The notes below the pieces were generated by a model that saw only the letters and a program-made list of their open reading frames with translations, was not told the DNA's origin and searched no databases. A stretch of 5,591 bases of DNA, taken from NCBI GenBank assembly GCA_028691095.1, contig JAQUZZ010000118.1:1-5591 (forward strand). Direction: 5' to 3'. Source of the DNA: Alistipes sp. (lineage in GTDB: Bacteria > Bacteroidota > Bacteroidia > Bacteroidales > Rikenellaceae). A program made the position numbers and the translations under genes. Within the stretch, counting starts at the first letter, position 1. Each line of letters begins with the position of its first letter. Positions 5,430-5,591 of the stretch are shown here, piece by piece.

Positions 5430-5591
5430 ATGGATATGTTTAAAGTCTATCCTTTGTGGGATATTACCATCGTGAAGGGCGAAGGCGCCTACGTATGGGA
5501 CGACAAGGGTACGAAATATTTGGATATGTATGGCGGTCATGCCGTGATCTCCATCGGACACACGCATCCTCACTACATCGAGAAGGTAACC
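5430..5591 (+). CDS. argD: Acetylornithine (or succinylornithine) aminotransferase, N-terminal fragment
   Basis: The first 54 codons of a PLP-dependent class-III aminotransferase, cut by the window end with no stop. The translation begins MDMFKVYPLWDI and continues through KGEGAYVWDDKGTKYLD to YGGHAVISIGHTHPHY, the typical N-terminal block of ArgD, in which the conserved Gly-Gly-His and Gly-His-x-His-Pro segments are recognisable. The enzyme converts the acylglutamate semialdehyde made by ArgC into acylornithine with glutamate as amino donor. The ATG at 5430 is preferred over the in-frame ATG at 5436 because Bacteroidales homologues, as I recall them, start at the same distance from the YPL motif. 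Catalytic lysine and PLP-binding residues lie beyond the window, so intactness cannot be judged. It lies after a spacer of about 215 nt behind argC. Confidence 0.9.
   Translation, partial: MDMFKVYPLWDITIVKGEGAYVWDDKGTKYLDMYGGHAVISIGHTHPHYIEKVT

Overview
The window looks like chromosomal DNA from a member of the Bacteroidales, plausibly Alistipes or another Rikenellaceae. The genus is an inference from gene types and moderate GC, not from a database match. Three observations point to this group. A Bacteroidetes-type promoter (TTTG, 22 nt, TAnnTTTG) lies before the acyltransferase gene. Gene starts are preceded by A-rich or weak sequence rather than strong Shine-Dalgarno sites. The order GNAT acyltransferase, argG, argC, argD matches the arginine locus I know from Bacteroides.

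Layout, all genes on the + strand. 1-60 may be the tail of an upstream gene. 64-1455 encodes an exported lipoprotein with two FKBP-type prolyl isomerase domains and a C-terminal DUF6359-like module, followed by a strong intrinsic terminator at 1490-1533. 1534-1900 has no convincing gene. It holds two near-identical copies of a 54-bp repeat 155 bp apart, the second inside a 21-bp-stem palindrome, with two more hairpins between them, and then the promoter for the arginine genes. 1901-2491 is a GNAT N-acyltransferase, probably the first step of arginine synthesis (N-acyl-, perhaps N-succinyl-glutamate synthase). 2649-3842 is argG, 4237-5214 is argC, and 5430 to the window end is the start of argD.

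The four arg genes would supply the acylglutamate entry step, the reductase and aminotransferase steps and argininosuccinate synthesis. The kinase (argB), the transcarbamylase and argH are not here. An argR regulator, which precedes the acyltransferase gene in Bacteroides as I recall it, is also absent.

The arg genes are unusually far apart for an operon, with spacers of 157, 394 and 214 nt. The argG-argC spacer begins with a textbook terminator and continues as a roughly 300-nt stretch with several hairpins, so argC-argD may be a separately controlled unit. The most noteworthy non-coding signals are the structured repeat pair at 1531-1754 and the structured argC leader at 3934-4236. No phage, transposase, CRISPR, tRNA or rRNA was seen.
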